Source: Pseudoglutamicibacter albus
GTDB lineage: Bacteria > Actinomycetota > Actinomycetes > Actinomycetales > Micrococcaceae
NCBI RefSeq assembly: GCF_022346425.1
Contig: NZ_JAKRCW010000003.1
Span: forward strand, 124,001-188,000
Direction of reading: 5' to 3'
Length of the DNA stretch: 64,000 nt
Numbering within the stretch: position 1 is the first letter of the stretch; every line of letters starts with the position of its first letter. Positions 1-9,704 of the stretch are shown piece by piece. Under the pieces are notes generated by a model. It saw only the letters and a program-made list of their open reading frames with translations, had not been told where the DNA came from and did no database searches. The position numbers and the translations under genes are program-made.

Positions 1-637
1 CCATGCGCAACTCGTGGTTGGACAGCGGGGTCTCGTCACGCCAGCAGTACGGAAGGACGCGGAAACCCTCATACGTGAGGCCCTTCTCGTGGAGCGTCTT
101 GAACGCCCACAAGACCGACTCCATGAAGGACGGGTTCAGCGTCTTATAGTCGTTTTCGAAATCCACCCAACGCGCTTGGCGGGTCACATACGTCTGCCAC
201 TCTTCGGTGTATTTGAGCACCGACTCACGGCAGGCCGCGTTGAACTTGTCGATCCCCATCTCGAGGATCTCGTTCTTATCCGTCATGCCGAGCTGCTTCA
301 TCGCCTCAAGCTCAGCCGGCAGACCATGGGTGTCCCAACCGAAGCGACGTTCCACGCGGCGGCCACGCTGCGTCTGATACCGGGCCACGAGGTCCTTGAC
401 GTAGCCGGTCAACAGGTGGCCGTAGTGAGGCAGGCCGTTTGCGAAGGGAGGGCCGTCGTAGAAGACGAATTCGTTCTCGCCGCCCTCACGCTGATCGATC
501 GAGGCCTGGAACGTTCCGTCCTTGTCCCAGAACTCGAGGATCCGCTCTTCGATTGACGGGAAATGCGGAGACGACGGGGTCTCACCCGACGGGTCGGTTG
601 TGACGCGAGGATAGTGAGATTCACGAGGACTATGCAT
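1..637 (-). CDS. ileS: Isoleucine--tRNA ligase, N-terminal part
   Basis: Charges tRNA-Ile with isoleucine in the cytoplasm. The reading frame begins at ATG 637 and runs off the left edge, so only about 212 N-terminal residues are present. Around residue 60 the frame reads [16 protein letters not shown], the class I HIGH-type ATP-binding motif in its IleS form, followed by [11 protein letters not shown] ribosome site GGAAAGG lies five bases before the ATG and fixes the start. The sequence style resembles the eukaryote-like IleS common in actinobacteria, but the truncation prevents a firm class assignment. The gene is preceded by a T-box leader that should control its translation. Confidence 0.95.
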   Translation of the reverse strand, partial: MHSPRESHYPRVTTDPSGETPSSPHFPSIEERILEFWDKDGTFQASIDQREGGENEFVFYDGPPFANGLPHYGHLLTGYVKDLVARYQTQRGRRVERRFGWDTHGLPAELEAMKQLGMTDKNEILEMGIDKFNAACRESVLKYTEEWQTYVTRQARWVDFENDYKTLNPSFMESVLWAFKTLHEKGLTYEGFRVLPYCWRDETPLSNHELRM

Positions 638-642
638 GGGTG

Positions 643-880
643 CCTTTCCAGCTCTTAGACCTAGTACGGCCAGGTCATCGTCGTGGGAAAGGGGACGAGC
701 CACACGATGCAACGCATCGGTGATCCGCGGTACCACCCCGATTGCTGGAGTCAAGAAAACGCCAGCCACTCGTGCTCAGCTGTAACGGGCTGTCCCGTCC
801 GGTTCTACTCACCCACCATGTTGATAGTGGGTTTTCTTCCGGAAGGCTCACCGGTGATTGCCGGGTCAGTGCCTCAATTG
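643..880 (-). promoter_or_regulatory. Translational T-box riboswitch controlling ileS
   Basis: Read on the minus strand, the leader shows a short specifier hairpin (CCCAC/GTGGG arms, about 810-830) whose loop contains ATC, an isoleucine codon. It continues with a linker and the conserved T-box GGGGTGGTACCGCGG at about 726-740; its TGGT would pair with the ACCA end of uncharged tRNA-Ile. Further down, CCTTTCC at 686-692 is a seven-base complement of the GGAAAGG ribosome site at 643-649. This is the arrangement expected of an actinobacterial translational T-box with a very short stem I: uncharged tRNA would release the ribosome site. The exact 5' boundary is a guess. Confidence 0.88.
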
Positions 881-931
881 TCTGTCAATGATTTTAGCTG
901 AATTGGCGGCAAAAGCCATCACAGCCGCGAG

Positions 932-1795
932 CTACTTCTGGCCGAGTGTGCCGCGAATCACTTTGTGCTGCGCGGCCTGCGCTACAGGCCGGATAACAAC
1001 CTCGTCGATATTCACGTGATGCGGAGCGTTGACCGCGAAGGAAACAACCGAAGCCACATCCTCCGCGGTAAGTGGATTCTCGACACCCTCATATACGGCG
1101 TCTGCCCGCTGTTGGTCGCCGCCGAAACGCCGCAGTGAAAACTCCTCGGTCGCAACCATCCCAGGCAGAACCTCGATGACACGCACGTTATTCTCTGCCT
1201 CCTCAAGCCGCAGAACCTGGGTCAACGCGCGCTCTGCCGACTTCGCCGCGTTATAGCCAGCCCCGCCTTCGTACGAGACGATTCCAGCGGTCGAGGTGAG
1301 GTTCAGAACCGTACCGCCGCCATCAACCGCACGCAGATGCGAAAGCAAAGCCTTCGTGAGCTTGAGCGTACCGATCACGTTGTTGTTATACATCCACTGC
1401 CAGTGCTCAAGGTCAGCTTCAGCTACCGGTTCCTGGCCGCGTGCGCCACCGGCGATGTTGATGAGGGTGTCCGCTCCCGCATCGACCGCTGCGGCCACAA
1501 TACGGTCAACTTCAACATCCGAGGTGATGTCAGCAGCTACCACACGGCATCCGGTCTCTGCCGCCAGGGCCTCCAGCTTCTCAGCCCGACGGGCAACTGC
1601 AATCACTTCCCAGCCAGCCTGACGCAAAGCAACCACTGTCGCGCGACCAATACCGGCCGAGGCACCCGTGACGACAGCACAATGGGAACCAGCCGAGGCA
1701 AGGGGCAAGGATGAAGAACTGCTCGCTGCGGAAATACTCGATGCGGGAATATCAGAAGCCATGGCATCAACTGTACGTCGTGACGCAAACCCCAC
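932..1795 (-). CDS. Short-chain dehydrogenase/reductase
   Basis: Classical SDR oxidoreductase, probably NADP(H)-dependent and cytosolic. The Rossmann motif TGASAGIG is near residue 43, NIAGG near residue 113, and the catalytic Ser-Tyr-Lys set appears as LTSTAG followed by YNAAK. The closest familiar relatives by eye are the YdfG-like serine/3-hydroxy acid dehydrogenases, so that substrate class is a guess. The chosen start is GTG 1795, with AAGGG just upstream. An ATG at 1762 would remove eleven residues but has a weaker ribosome site. The serine/alanine-rich N-terminus before the Rossmann fold is unusual. It is divergent from valS, 45 bp away. Confidence 0.85.
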   Translation of the reverse strand: MGFASRRTVDAMASDIPASSISAASSSSSLPLASAGSHCAVVTGASAGIGRATVVALRQAGWEVIAVARRAEKLEALAAETGCRVVAADITSDVEVDRIVAAAVDAGADTLINIAGGARGQEPVAEADLEHWQWMYNNNVIGTLKLTKALLSHLRAVDGGGTVLNLTSTAGIVSYEGGAGYNAAKSAERALTQVLRLEEAENNVRVIEVLPGMVATEEFSLRRFGGDQQRADAVYEGVENPLTAEDVASVVSFAVNAPHHVNIDEVVIRPVAQAAQHKVIRGTLGQK

Positions 1796-1840
1796 TACAC
1801 CCTTGCCGTAATCCCCCTACATACATGGGAGAATGGCCGC

Positions 1841-4459
1841 ATGTCTGAGAATCCTCAGGGCACAGACACGCCCACTGAAATCAATGTTCCCGACCGTCCA
1901 GGCCTTGAAGGCCTCGAAGAGAAACTCAATCAGCGTTGGGCCGAAGAAGGCACCTACAGCTTCAACGAGGACACCACCCGCGCTGATGTCTACTCGATCG
2001 ACACGCCACCGCCTACGGCCTCTGGTTCCCTCCACGTAGGACACGTGTTCTCCTACACGCAGACCGACGTACTGGCCCGCTACCAGCGCATGAACGGCAA
2101 GAACGTCTTCTACCCCATGGGCTGGGACGATAACGGCCTGCCAACGGAGCGCCGCGTACAGAACTATTACGGTGTGCGTTGCGATCCGGCAGTCCCCTAT
2201 GACCCTGACTATCAGCCGCCAGCTCAGCCTGCGAAGAACCAGCGTGACTGGGACGCGATCTCGCGTCACAACTTCATCGACCTGTGCCTGAAGCTGTCCG
2301 AAGAAGACGAGAAAGTCTTTGAGGACCTCTTCACCCGGCTCGGCCTCTCGGTCGACTGGAACATCACCTACCGCACGATCGATGAGCACTCCCGCGCCAC
2401 CAGCCAGCGTGCCTTCCTGCGTGATCTTGCCGCAGGCAACGCCTACATGGCCGAGGCCCCAACGATGTGGGACGTGACCTTCCGCACCGCTGTAGCCCAG
2501 GCGGAGCTTGAGGACCGCGAGGTGGACGGCGCACAGCACCGCTTCAACTTCACTGCGGCAGATGGCCGCGGCATCGAAATCATGACGACGCGCCCTGAGC
2601 TTTTGCCTGCGTGCGTCGCGTTGGTGGCTCACCCGGATGATGAACGCTATCAAGACCTATTCGGTTCCACCGTTACTTCGCCGCTATTCGGTGTTGAGGT
2701 TGAGGTGCATCCGCATCCGCTTGCCAAGCCTGATAAGGGTACTGGTATCGCGATGATCTGTACGTTCGGTGACGCTACCGACGTGACCTGGTGGCGTGAA
2801 CTCAACCTCCCGACCCGCTCTATTGTGGGCCGTGATGGCCGCCTCATGCGCGAAACCCCAGAGTGGATCACTACCGATGCCGGGCGTGCAGCCTACGAGC
2901 AGATGGCTGGGAAGACGATCTTCTCCGCTAAAGAGTCCGTGGTGAACCAGTTGCGCGAGGCTGAGCTGTTGCTCGCGGAGCCGACCAAGATCAAGCATGC
3001 CGTGAACTTCTTTGAGAAGGGCGAACGCCCGCTCGAGATCGTGACCTCCCGCCAGTGGTACATCCGCAACGGTGGCCGCGATGCCGAGCGCCGTGACGAA
3101 CTCATTGAGCGCGGGCGTGAACTCGAATGGCACCCCGGCCACATGCGTTCCCGGTACGAGAACTGGGTTGAGGGCCTCAACGGTGACTGGCTTGTTTCTC
3201 GCCAGCGTTTCTTCGGCGTGCCGTTCCCCATCTGGTACCCGATCACTCAGGACGGCGAACCGGACTACGAGAACCCGATCATCCCGGATGAGCAGCAGCT
3301 TCCTGTTGATCCGCTCGAAGACGTCCCTGCTGGATACACGGCAGAGCAGCGCGATCAGCCGGGCGGGTTCATGGGGGATCCTGACGTGCTCGACACGTGG
3401 GCTACCTCGTCCTTGACCCCGCAGATCGTTGGGAACTGGGGTGTGGACGAGAAGCGTTTCCATAATGTCTTCCCGTTCGATCTGCGCCCGCAGGGCCACG
3501 ACATCATCCGTACCTGGCTGTTCTCCACGGTGGTCCGATCCAACTCGCTCGAAGGTGTTGCGCCGTGGAAGAACGCGGCACTGTCGGGTTGGATCCTGGA
3601 CCCGGACCGCAAGAAGATGTCCAAGTCCAAGGGCAATGTGGTTGTTCCAACCGAGATCCTGGACCAGTTCGGCTCCGATGCAGTTCGCTACTGGGCCGCC
3701 TCGGCCCGCTTGGGTGCGGACACCGCGTATGAGGTCGGTCAGATGAAGATCGGCCGTCGCCTTGCGATCAAGCTGCTCAACGCATCGAAGTTCGCTTTGA
3801 ACTTGGGCGCTGACGAATCGCAGATCCTGCACGGCTCCGCTGATGTTGTCACGAACCCGTTGGACCGCTCGCTCTTGGTCCGCCTCGCTGAGGTGATTGA
3901 GAAAGCCACCGCGGCGTTTGAGGCTTATGAGTATGCGCGCGCGCTCGATCTCACGGAGTCCTTCTTCTGGGACTTCACCGACGACTATGTTGAGCTCATT
4001 AAGGACCGCGCATACGGCGGCCGTTCGGAGGCTGAGACCGCGTCCGTCCGCGCTACTCTCGCCACAACCCTGGATGCGTTGCTTCGCCTGCTGGCACCGT
4101 TCCAGCCGTTCGCTACTGAGGAAGTGTGGTCCTGGTGGCGTGCTGGTTCTGTGCACCGTGCGGCCTGGCCGAAGGCTGAGGAGATCCGCGCTGGCCTTGC
4201 AGATGCCGATGCCGAGATTCTGCCGAGCGTTGGTCAAGCCCTCATTGGCTTGCGTAAGGCTAAGTCCGATGCGAAGGTCAAGCAGCGCACGCGTGTTCTT
4301 TCCGGAACGATCACGGGTCCGGATGCCATAATCGAACGGGTGCGTGCAGCGCTCGAAGATCTCTCGGCTGCTACAGCAGCGGATTCGCTCGAGCTTGTTG
4401 TTGGCGGCACCGAACTGGTTGTCTCCGACGTCGAGCTAGAACAGGCCGAGGAAGCATAA
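1841..4459 (+). CDS. valS: Valine--tRNA ligase
   Basis: Attaches valine to tRNA-Val. The 872-residue chain has the class I signature HVGH at residues 65-68, GWDDNGLPTERR shortly after, an editing domain in the middle, and KMSKSKGN near residues 592-599. The C-terminal third is helical (anticodon binding). The length fits the shorter actinobacterial ValS form, in which the usual C-terminal coiled coil is reduced. The start ATG 1841 follows GGGAGAA at good spacing. A strong hairpin follows the stop, shared with convergent clpX. Confidence 0.96.
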   Translation: MSENPQGTDTPTEINVPDRPGLEGLEEKLNQRWAEEGTYSFNEDTTRADVYSIDTPPPTASGSLHVGHVFSYTQTDVLARYQRMNGKNVFYPMGWDDNGLPTERRVQNYYGVRCDPAVPYDPDYQPPAQPAKNQRDWDAISRHNFIDLCLKLSEEDEKVFEDLFTRLGLSVDWNITYRTIDEHSRATSQRAFLRDLAAGNAYMAEAPTMWDVTFRTAVAQAELEDREVDGAQHRFNFTAADGRGIEIMTTRPELLPACVALVAHPDDERYQDLFGSTVTSPLFGVEVEVHPHPLAKPDKGTGIAMICTFGDATDVTWWRELNLPTRSIVGRDGRLMRETPEWITTDAGRAAYEQMAGKTIFSAKESVVNQLREAELLLAEPTKIKHAVNFFEKGERPLEIVTSRQWYIRNGGRDAERRDELIERGRELEWHPGHMRSRYENWVEGLNGDWLVSRQRFFGVPFPIWYPITQDGEPDYENPIIPDEQQLPVDPLEDVPAGYTAEQRDQPGGFMGDPDVLDTWATSSLTPQIVGNWGVDEKRFHNVFPFDLRPQGHDIIRTWLFSTVVRSNSLEGVAPWKNAALSGWILDPDRKKMSKSKGNVVVPTEILDQFGSDAVRYWAASARLGADTAYEVGQMKIGRRLAIKLLNASKFALNLGADESQILHGSADVVTNPLDRSLLVRLAEVIEKATAAFEAYEYARALDLTESFFWDFTDDYVELIKDRAYGGRSEAETASVRATLATTLDALLRLLAPFQPFATEEVWSWWRAGSVHRAAWPKAEEIRAGLADADAEILPSVGQALIGLRKAKSDAKVKQRTRVLSGTITGPDAIIERVRAALEDLSAATAADSLELVVGGTELVVSDVELEQAEEA

Positions 4460-4473
4460 CCTAACGGATAGCG

Positions 4474-4525
4474 AACATGAAGGTCCCTGTCACGCGACTA
4501 TGCGCGTGACAGGGACCTTCATGTT
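4474..4525. terminator. Bidirectional hairpin terminator between valS and clpX
   Basis: Two 23-base arms (AACATGAAGGTCCCTGTCAC and onward) are perfect inverted repeats around a six-base loop. Located between convergent stops of valS and clpX, it can serve both strands. There is only a short T stretch. Confidence 0.85.
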
Positions 4526-4576
4526 TGGAAGACTCGCGTTACTCAGCAGTCCTCTCCTGAGAGGGCAATACTGCGT

Positions 4577-5842
4577 CTATGCAGACTTGCGTTCTTCGAT
4601 GCCCGGATGCAGAACCAACTGAGGTTCTTTACCGTCAGTGATGACGTCTTCAGTCACGATGACTTCGGCGACATCGCTACGGCCCGGAACATCGAACATG
4701 ATCGAGCCAAGCGATTCTTCGAGGATCGAACGCAGGCCACGGGCACCCGTTCCGCGTTCCAAAGCCATATCGGCGATCGCACCGAGCGCACCCTCCTCGA
4801 AGGTCAGGCGCACGCCGTCGAACATGAACATCTTCTGGTACTGCTTGATCAAAGCGTTCTTAGGTTCGGTGAGGATCGAGATCAACGCATCACGGTCAAG
4901 GTTCTCTACCGCGGTGATCACGGGGAGGCGACCAATGAACTCTGGAATCAAACCGAACTTGAGGAGGTCTTCTGGCTGAACGTCGGCATAGGAAACCTCG
5001 TCAGCCTTCAGCGTAGTCAGCGGAGCGCCAAAGCCGATCCCCTTGCGGCCAGCTCGGGCGGCGATGATGTCGTCGAGACCCGCGAACGCGCCAGCCACGA
5101 TGAACAGAACGTTGGTCGTATCGATCTGCAAGAAGTCCTGGTGCGGATGTTTCCGTCCACCCTGGGGCGGGACGGAAGCGACCGTGCCTTCCAGGATCTT
5201 CAGCAGAGCCTGCTGAACGCCCTCACCCGATACGTCGCGGGTGATCGATGGGTTCTCAGACTTACGTGAGATCTTGTCGATCTCGTCAATGTAGATGATG
5301 CCGTGCTGGGCACGTTCAACATCGAAGTCAGCTGCTTGGAGAAGCTTCAGGAGGATGTTCTCAACGTCTTCACCAACATAGCCGGCTTCGGTCAGGCTCG
5401 TGGCATCAGCAACAGCGAAAGGAACGTTGAGGCGACGCGCTAAGGTCTGGGCGAGATAGGTTTTACCTGAACCGGTTGGCCCAACGAGCATGATGTTGGA
5501 CTTCGCTACCTCAACCTCGTCAAAGTCCTTGAGCGATTCGCTACCTGCCGAACCGTTGCCGTTAATGCGCTTGTAGTGGTTATAGACCGCAACAGACAAG
5601 GCACGCTTGGCGGCTTCCTGCCCTACAACGAACTTCTCGAGGTGCTCGTAAATCTCTTGCGGGCGAGGCAACTCCATCTCTTGGGTTTCCTCAACCTCTA
5701 CGCTTTCCTCTTCAATGATCTCGTTGCATACCTCGATGCAGTCATTGCAGATGTAAACCCCTGGGCCCGCGATGAGACGGCGAACCTGCTTCTGGCTCTT
5801 CCCACAGAAAGAGCATTTCAACAGATCCGTAGCTTCGCTCAC
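4577..5842 (-). CDS. clpX: ATP-dependent Clp protease ATP-binding subunit ClpX
   Basis: AAA+ unfoldase that feeds substrates to ClpP1P2. The N-terminal zinc-binding domain has Cys10, Cys13, Cys32 and Cys35. Walker A GPTGSGKT and Walker [10 protein letters not shown] follow, with [15 protein letters not shown] and the sensor region [10 protein letters not shown] downstream. At 421 residues it is of normal family length. It lies downstream of clpP2 on the same strand but is separated by a 233-bp gap with a large inverted repeat, so it may have its own promoter. Confidence 0.97.
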   Translation of the reverse strand: MSEATDLLKCSFCGKSQKQVRRLIAGPGVYICNDCIEVCNEIIEEESVEVEETQEMELPRPQEIYEHLEKFVVGQEAAKRALSVAVYNHYKRINGNGSAGSESLKDFDEVEVAKSNIMLVGPTGSGKTYLAQTLARRLNVPFAVADATSLTEAGYVGEDVENILLKLLQAADFDVERAQHGIIYIDEIDKISRKSENPSITRDVSGEGVQQALLKILEGTVASVPPQGGRKHPHQDFLQIDTTNVLFIVAGAFAGLDDIIAARAGRKGIGFGAPLTTLKADEVSYADVQPEDLLKFGLIPEFIGRLPVITAVENLDRDALISILTEPKNALIKQYQKMFMFDGVRLTFEEGALGAIADMALERGTGARGLRSILEESLGSIMFDVPGRSDVAEVIVTEDVITDGKEPQLVLHPGIEERKSA

Positions 5843-5930
5843 GAGAACTCCTTAGAACTTTTCTGCGCAGGCAACTCGCCTGCGCTCTGACTAGCTTCCA
5901 CTCTAGGCCAGGGGTCTGACACTTATGCAT

Positions 5931-6001
5931 AGATAAGGCGCGTGTTCACCCTTCGACTCCCCTATTCTATGAGGAAGCTGAGGCAAACACGCGCCTTATC
6001 T
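5931..6001 (-). terminator. Large inverted repeat between clpP2 and clpX
   Basis: Sixteen-base perfect arms (AGATAAGGCGCGTGTT and its complement) enclose 39 bases that can fold again. It sits after clpP2 and before clpX. No T-run follows on the minus strand, so it may be a weak terminator, a processing structure or an RNA-stability element rather than a standard terminator. Confidence 0.55.
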
Positions 6002-6075
6002 GTGCGCGCGCCTTCTTCGATTGAGTCACACTCATTAACTGTGTGCGCTGAGGTGCGTCACGCGAAGCGTTGCGC

Positions 6076-6732
6076 TTATGAGCGGGTCATCTTACGCGAG
6101 GTGACAACCTCATCGATCAGGCCGTACTCCTTCGCGCCTGCCGCGGTCATGAACAGGTCACGTTCGATGTCTTTGTCGACCTGTTCGGAGGTCTGATTCG
6201 ACAGTTCCGCGAGCGTGTCTGCAAGCCACTGACGCATACGCAGGACCTCATCGGCCTGGATCTGCAGGTCGGTCGCCGTGCCGCGCTCTCCCCCGCCCAT
6301 CGCAGGCTGGTGGATCAGTACGCGAGCGTTCGGCAATGCCAGGCGCTTGCCCGGGGTACCTGCAGCGAGAAGTACTGCGGCAGCTGATGCGGCCTGGCCG
6401 AGGCATACCGTCTGAATTTCGGGACGGATGAACTGCATCGTGTCATAAATCGCAGTCATCGCGGTGAATGAGCCACCCGGCGAGTTGATGTACATCGTGA
6501 TGTCGCGTTCCGGGTCCATCGATTCAAGGACCAACAGCTGCGCCATCACATCGTCAGCGGATGCGTCATCGACCTGTGCGCCGAGGAACACGATGCGATC
6601 TTCGAACAGTTTGGCGTAAGGGTCTTGACGCTTGAAGCCGTACGGGGTGCGTTCCTCGAACTGTGGGAGGATGTAGCGGTTTTCAGGAAGGTTGCCCGCC
6701 GCCGCAGAGAAGTTCTGTGGATCAAAGTTCAT
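6076..6732 (-). CDS. clpP2: ATP-dependent Clp protease proteolytic subunit ClpP2
   Basis: Serine peptidase ring subunit of the mixed ClpP1P2 protease. The catalytic serine lies in GQAASAAAVLLAAG, the histidine in VLIHQPAMGGG, and the aspartate in ERDLFMTAAGAKEYGLIDE. At 218 residues with an N-terminal extension before the YERIVFLG-like start of the core, it matches actinobacterial ClpP2. It follows clpP1 after 25 bp on the same strand, indicating an operon; in actinobacteria the two proteins form one heteromeric particle with ClpX or ClpC. Confidence 0.96.
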   Translation of the reverse strand: MNFDPQNFSAAAGNLPENRYILPQFEERTPYGFKRQDPYAKLFEDRIVFLGAQVDDASADDVMAQLLVLESMDPERDITMYINSPGGSFTAMTAIYDTMQFIRPEIQTVCLGQAASAAAVLLAAGTPGKRLALPNARVLIHQPAMGGGERGTATDLQIQADEVLRMRQWLADTLAELSNQTSEQVDKDIERDLFMTAAGAKEYGLIDEVVTSRKMTRS

Positions 6733-6757
6733 GAGTTCTCCTTAGAAGACGTTGGGC

Positions 6758-7378
6758 TTAGTTCTGGACGCCGCCGGTGCCAGTCACGGAGGATGCGTTC
6801 ACGGCGATGTGGTCGAAGAAGCCGTATTCCTTGCCTTCTTCTGCTGTGAACCAGGAGTCGCGCTCGTTATCTTTGAGGATCCTCTCAAGTGGCTGGCCGG
6901 TCTGTTCCGCGGTCAGTTCGCTCATGACTTTCTTCATGTGCAGGATCAGCTGAGCCTGAATACGAATGTCAGATGCGGTGCCTCCGATGCCGCCGGATGG
7001 CTGGTGCATCAGGATGCGGGCATTCGGGGTCGCATAGCGCTTGCCCTTGGTTCCGGAGGACAGCAGGAACTGGCCCATCGATGCTGCGAGGCCGGTAGCG
7101 ACGGTCACGACGTCGTTCGGGATGAACTTCATCGTGTCGTAGATGGCCATGCCCGCGGTGATCGAGCCACCTGGTGAGTTGATGTAGAGGTAGATGTCCG
7201 CTTCCGGGTCTTCCGCGGAGAGTAGTAGCAACTGGGAGCAGATCGTGTTGGCGATCTTGTCTTCTACCTGGCTACCCAACCAGATGATGCGTTCCTTCAG
7301 CAGGCGCTTGTAAATGTAGTCTTCCTGCATTGCCGGGTCTACGGAGGACATGCTCGGTGTCTCTTCAGAGCTCGTCAT
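6758..7378 (-). CDS. clpP1: ATP-dependent Clp protease proteolytic subunit ClpP1
   Basis: First subunit of the ClpP1P2 protease, 206 residues. The catalytic serine is in [15 protein letters not shown], the histidine in [10 protein letters not shown], and the aspartate in [19 protein letters not shown] 7378 was chosen because GGGAGA lies just upstream; an upstream start at 7450 adds 24 residues unlike the family. It leads the clpP1-clpP2 operon. Two CGC-N5-GCG sequences at 7494-7504 and 7515-7525 lie 115-150 bp upstream and could be ClgR sites. Confidence 0.95.
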   Translation of the reverse strand: MTSSEETPSMSSVDPAMQEDYIYKRLLKERIIWLGSQVEDKIANTICSQLLLLSAEDPEADIYLYINSPGGSITAGMAIYDTMKFIPNDVVTVATGLAASMGQFLLSSGTKGKRYATPNARILMHQPSGGIGGTASDIRIQAQLILHMKKVMSELTAEQTGQPLERILKDNERDSWFTAEEGKEYGFFDHIAVNASSVTGTGGVQN

Positions 7379-7493
7379 ACTTCTCCCTCTCTGTGAGGTC
7401 CTCAGAGGTAAACCCATAGCGGGTCTACGTGAATTGCTTGCTAACGACATTACCTAGGGGGCCGTTGCTTATCAGGGGGAAAACAGGGTGTTT

Positions 7494-7525
7494 CGCTTAC
7501 GGCGTGAGCTCACTCGCTAGGAGCG
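7494..7525. promoter_or_regulatory. Candidate ClgR operator pair upstream of clpP1
   Basis: CGCTTACGGCG (7494-7504) fits the core CGC-YNANR-GCG of ClgR sites described in corynebacteria. A second CGC-N5-GCG, CGCTAGGAGCG, begins exactly 21 bp later, about two helix turns. ClgR is known to activate clpP1P2 in actinobacteria. The match is by eye only, and clgR itself is not in the window. Confidence 0.5.
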
Positions 7526-7620
7526 GACAACCCAGGCACCGGGTCCACGACTCAGCGATCGCGCGGATCGCTGACGACAACGCGGATGCCTCACAGACAA
7601 CTCCGTGCCTTTAACGTGGA

Positions 7621-7653
7621 TGTGGCCCCGCTAGATGATCTAGCGGGGCCACA
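7621..7653 (-). terminator. Hairpin terminator after tig
   Basis: Fifteen-base perfect arms (TGTGGCCCCGCTAGA) around a three-base loop, 20 bp past the tig stop codon. Confidence 0.85.
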
Positions 7654-7672
7654 CGGGGTTCTGCACGAGGAT

Positions 7673-9001
7673 TTAGTTCTCCTCGGTTGCTTCCTCAGTC
7701 TCCTGTTCACCTTCTGGGGTGACGAACGGGGTCAGGTCGACGTCCTTGCCGTCGGTGTCCGTGACCTTCGCTGACTCGAGGACCTTAGCGAGGGCCTTAC
7801 GGCGGCGAACCTCGCCTACAACTGCCTCGATCTGGCCGCCCTGGCCGAGCATCTGCATGAACTGCTGTGGGTCCATGCCGTACTGCTGGGAGGTCTGGAA
7901 GATGTATTCGAGCAATTCGTTCTGCTCGACGCCGATCTCTTCTTCCTCAGCGATCTTGTCGAGGACTACCTCGGCGCGGAAAGCCTTCTCGGTGTTCTGG
8001 CGAACTTCCTTACGGTGCTCTTCGGTGTCGTGGTCATCATCTTGGTTAGCCGAGTTGAAGTGCGCTTCAACCTGCTCCTCGATGACGCTCTCTGGTAGCG
8101 CGACCTCGACCTTCTCAAGGAGCGCATCAAGTGCCTTGTCGCGAGCCTCGACGCCCTGCTGCATGACTGCGTCTTTCTCCGCACCTTCGCGCAGGGAGTC
8201 GCGGAGCTCTTCGATCGTGTCGAATTCGGAGGCCAGCTGAGCGAACTCATCATCAGCTTCCGGTAGCTCGCGCTCCTTGACAGCGGTCAGGGTGACCTTC
8301 ACGGTAGCGTCCTTACCGGAGTGCTCACCGCCTGCCAGCTTGGTTTCGAATGCGGCGTCCTCGTCAGCGGACAAGCCAATCAACGCCTCGTCGATGCCTT
8401 CGAGCATGGTACCCGAGCCGATCTCGTACGAGAGGCCGGTTGCCTCATCAACGGTCTCACCGTCGATGGAAGCTGCGATATCGATCGTGGTGAAGTCGCC
8501 ATCCTGAGCAGGGCGGTCCACGGTCTTGAGTGTGCCGAAGCGGCCGCGCAACTCATCGAGGGCTTTCTGCACGTCCTCGTCTTTAGCTTCGCGTGGCTCA
8601 ACGGTCAGCTCAATGCCCTCGTAGTTTGGTACCTCGATCTCAGGGCGAGCATCGACAGTGATGGTGAGCGAAACGTCGGCTTCGTTGTCAGCTTCGTTGA
8701 GCGAAGGAGCCTGCTCAACCTCAACCTCCGGGCGAGCCAGTGGGACAACGCCGGTTTCAGCCAGCGCCTGCTGGTAGTAGGAGTCCAGCTGGCTGTTCAG
8801 TGCGTTCTCGACGACGTATTCGCGGCCTACGCGCTGATCGATCATCACTGCAGGAACCTTGCCGCGGCGGAAGCCAGGGACCTGGATCTGCTGGGCTACT
8901 TCCTTATACGAGGCATCCAGAGCCGGCTTGAAGTCGGCAAATGGGACCTCGATGTTCAGCTTGACCCGGGTGGGCGTCACACGCTCGAGCGAGGTTTTCA
9001 C
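7673..9001 (-). CDS. tig: Trigger factor
   Basis: Ribosome-bound chaperone and peptidyl-prolyl isomerase that meets nascent chains at the exit tunnel. The ribosome-docking signature GFRRGKVP is at residues 43-50. A central FKBP-like domain (around residues 155-245, with DGDFTTIDI) and a long helical C-terminal domain follow. The last 30 residues are acidic and glutamate/threonine-rich, as in many actinobacterial homologues. It is 442 residues long. It lies upstream of clpP1P2 on the same strand but is closed by its own terminator, so the common tig-clp order is kept without clear read-through. Confidence 0.96.
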   Translation of the reverse strand: MKTSLERVTPTRVKLNIEVPFADFKPALDASYKEVAQQIQVPGFRRGKVPAVMIDQRVGREYVVENALNSQLDSYYQQALAETGVVPLARPEVEVEQAPSLNEADNEADVSLTITVDARPEIEVPNYEGIELTVEPREAKDEDVQKALDELRGRFGTLKTVDRPAQDGDFTTIDIAASIDGETVDEATGLSYEIGSGTMLEGIDEALIGLSADEDAAFETKLAGGEHSGKDATVKVTLTAVKERELPEADDEFAQLASEFDTIEELRDSLREGAEKDAVMQQGVEARDKALDALLEKVEVALPESVIEEQVEAHFNSANQDDDHDTEEHRKEVRQNTEKAFRAEVVLDKIAEEEEIGVEQNELLEYIFQTSQQYGMDPQQFMQMLGQGGQIEAVVGEVRRRKALAKVLESAKVTDTDGKDVDLTPFVTPEGEQETEEATEEN

Positions 9002-9099
9002 TGTGCTGATGCTCCTGACGTCTAGTCAATTATGAAAGTGATTCAAGTAAGGCCCGCCGTCCGAAGATTCGGCTGGCGGGCCTTGCAAGATATTGAAAG

Positions 9100-9175
<76 letters not shown>

Positions 9176-9473
9176 GGATAGGCACCGATCCATCTAAGCA
9201 CATCTGTGCGCCAAACTGAAATCGTACCCTATTTCCGAAAGTTCCTGAAACTATTGGCTCTAGGCTATAAAGCCTAGACTTATATGTCGTGACGCATTCA
9301 CATGGCTGGTAGATCCAGCGATGCACTGCTGACCGTGGCCGGTTCAGGACCAGTGATCACTGTATACGAGGTTTTTATTTTTACGAAATCCACTGTTTGC
9401 CTCGCGAGGCGAAATTTTGGTGAACTCGTTCGCACTGTTAGAGTGGATCCGGTCGCTCTAATGAGCGTGCCAT

Positions 9474-9544
9474 GCGGGTGTAGCTTAATGGTAAAGCCCT
9501 TGCCTTCCAAGCAAGTTACGCGAGTTCGATTCTCGTCACCCGCT
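9474..9544 (+). tRNA. tRNA-Gly (UCC)
   Basis: Acceptor GCGGGTG/CACCCGC, short D arm GCTTAATGGTAAAGC, anticodon loop CTTCCAA giving TCC, T arm CGAGTTCGATTCTCG; discriminator T, no encoded CCA. Between it and tRNA-Pro (9176-9473) I see no gene, only a small palindrome TCTAGGCT-ATAA-AGCCTAGA at 9259-9278. Confidence 0.95.
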
Positions 9545-9591
9545 CTGGAATGGACATCTAGGGTTCCCGGCACAAGTAGGGTTCCTAGGGC

Positions 9592-9639
9592 AAAAAGGTT
9601 CTCCCGAAACACGTGGAAGTGTTTCGGGAGAACCTTTTT
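9592..9639. terminator. Hairpin terminator after tRNA-Gly
   Basis: A 21-base perfect inverted repeat (AAAAAGGTTCTCCCGAAACA...) with T- and A-runs at the two ends, so it can stop transcription from tRNA-Gly and from convergent rpiB. Confidence 0.9.
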
Positions 9640-9704
9640 CAGTACAGAACCGTTTTCAGTACAGAACTAACTTCGCTACCGGTCTAGTCCCGCATCATGC
9701 TCCG

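Noticed and set aside
2684-4237. Long open frame of 517 codons on the minus strand opposite valS
   Set aside because: It is entirely antisense to a clear valine--tRNA ligase with all catalytic motifs; its sequence has no recognisable domain and mirrors the codon bias of valS.
9302-9670. Open frames on both strands across tRNA-Gly
   Set aside because: They are translations of a tRNA gene and a terminator hairpin, a frequent artefact.
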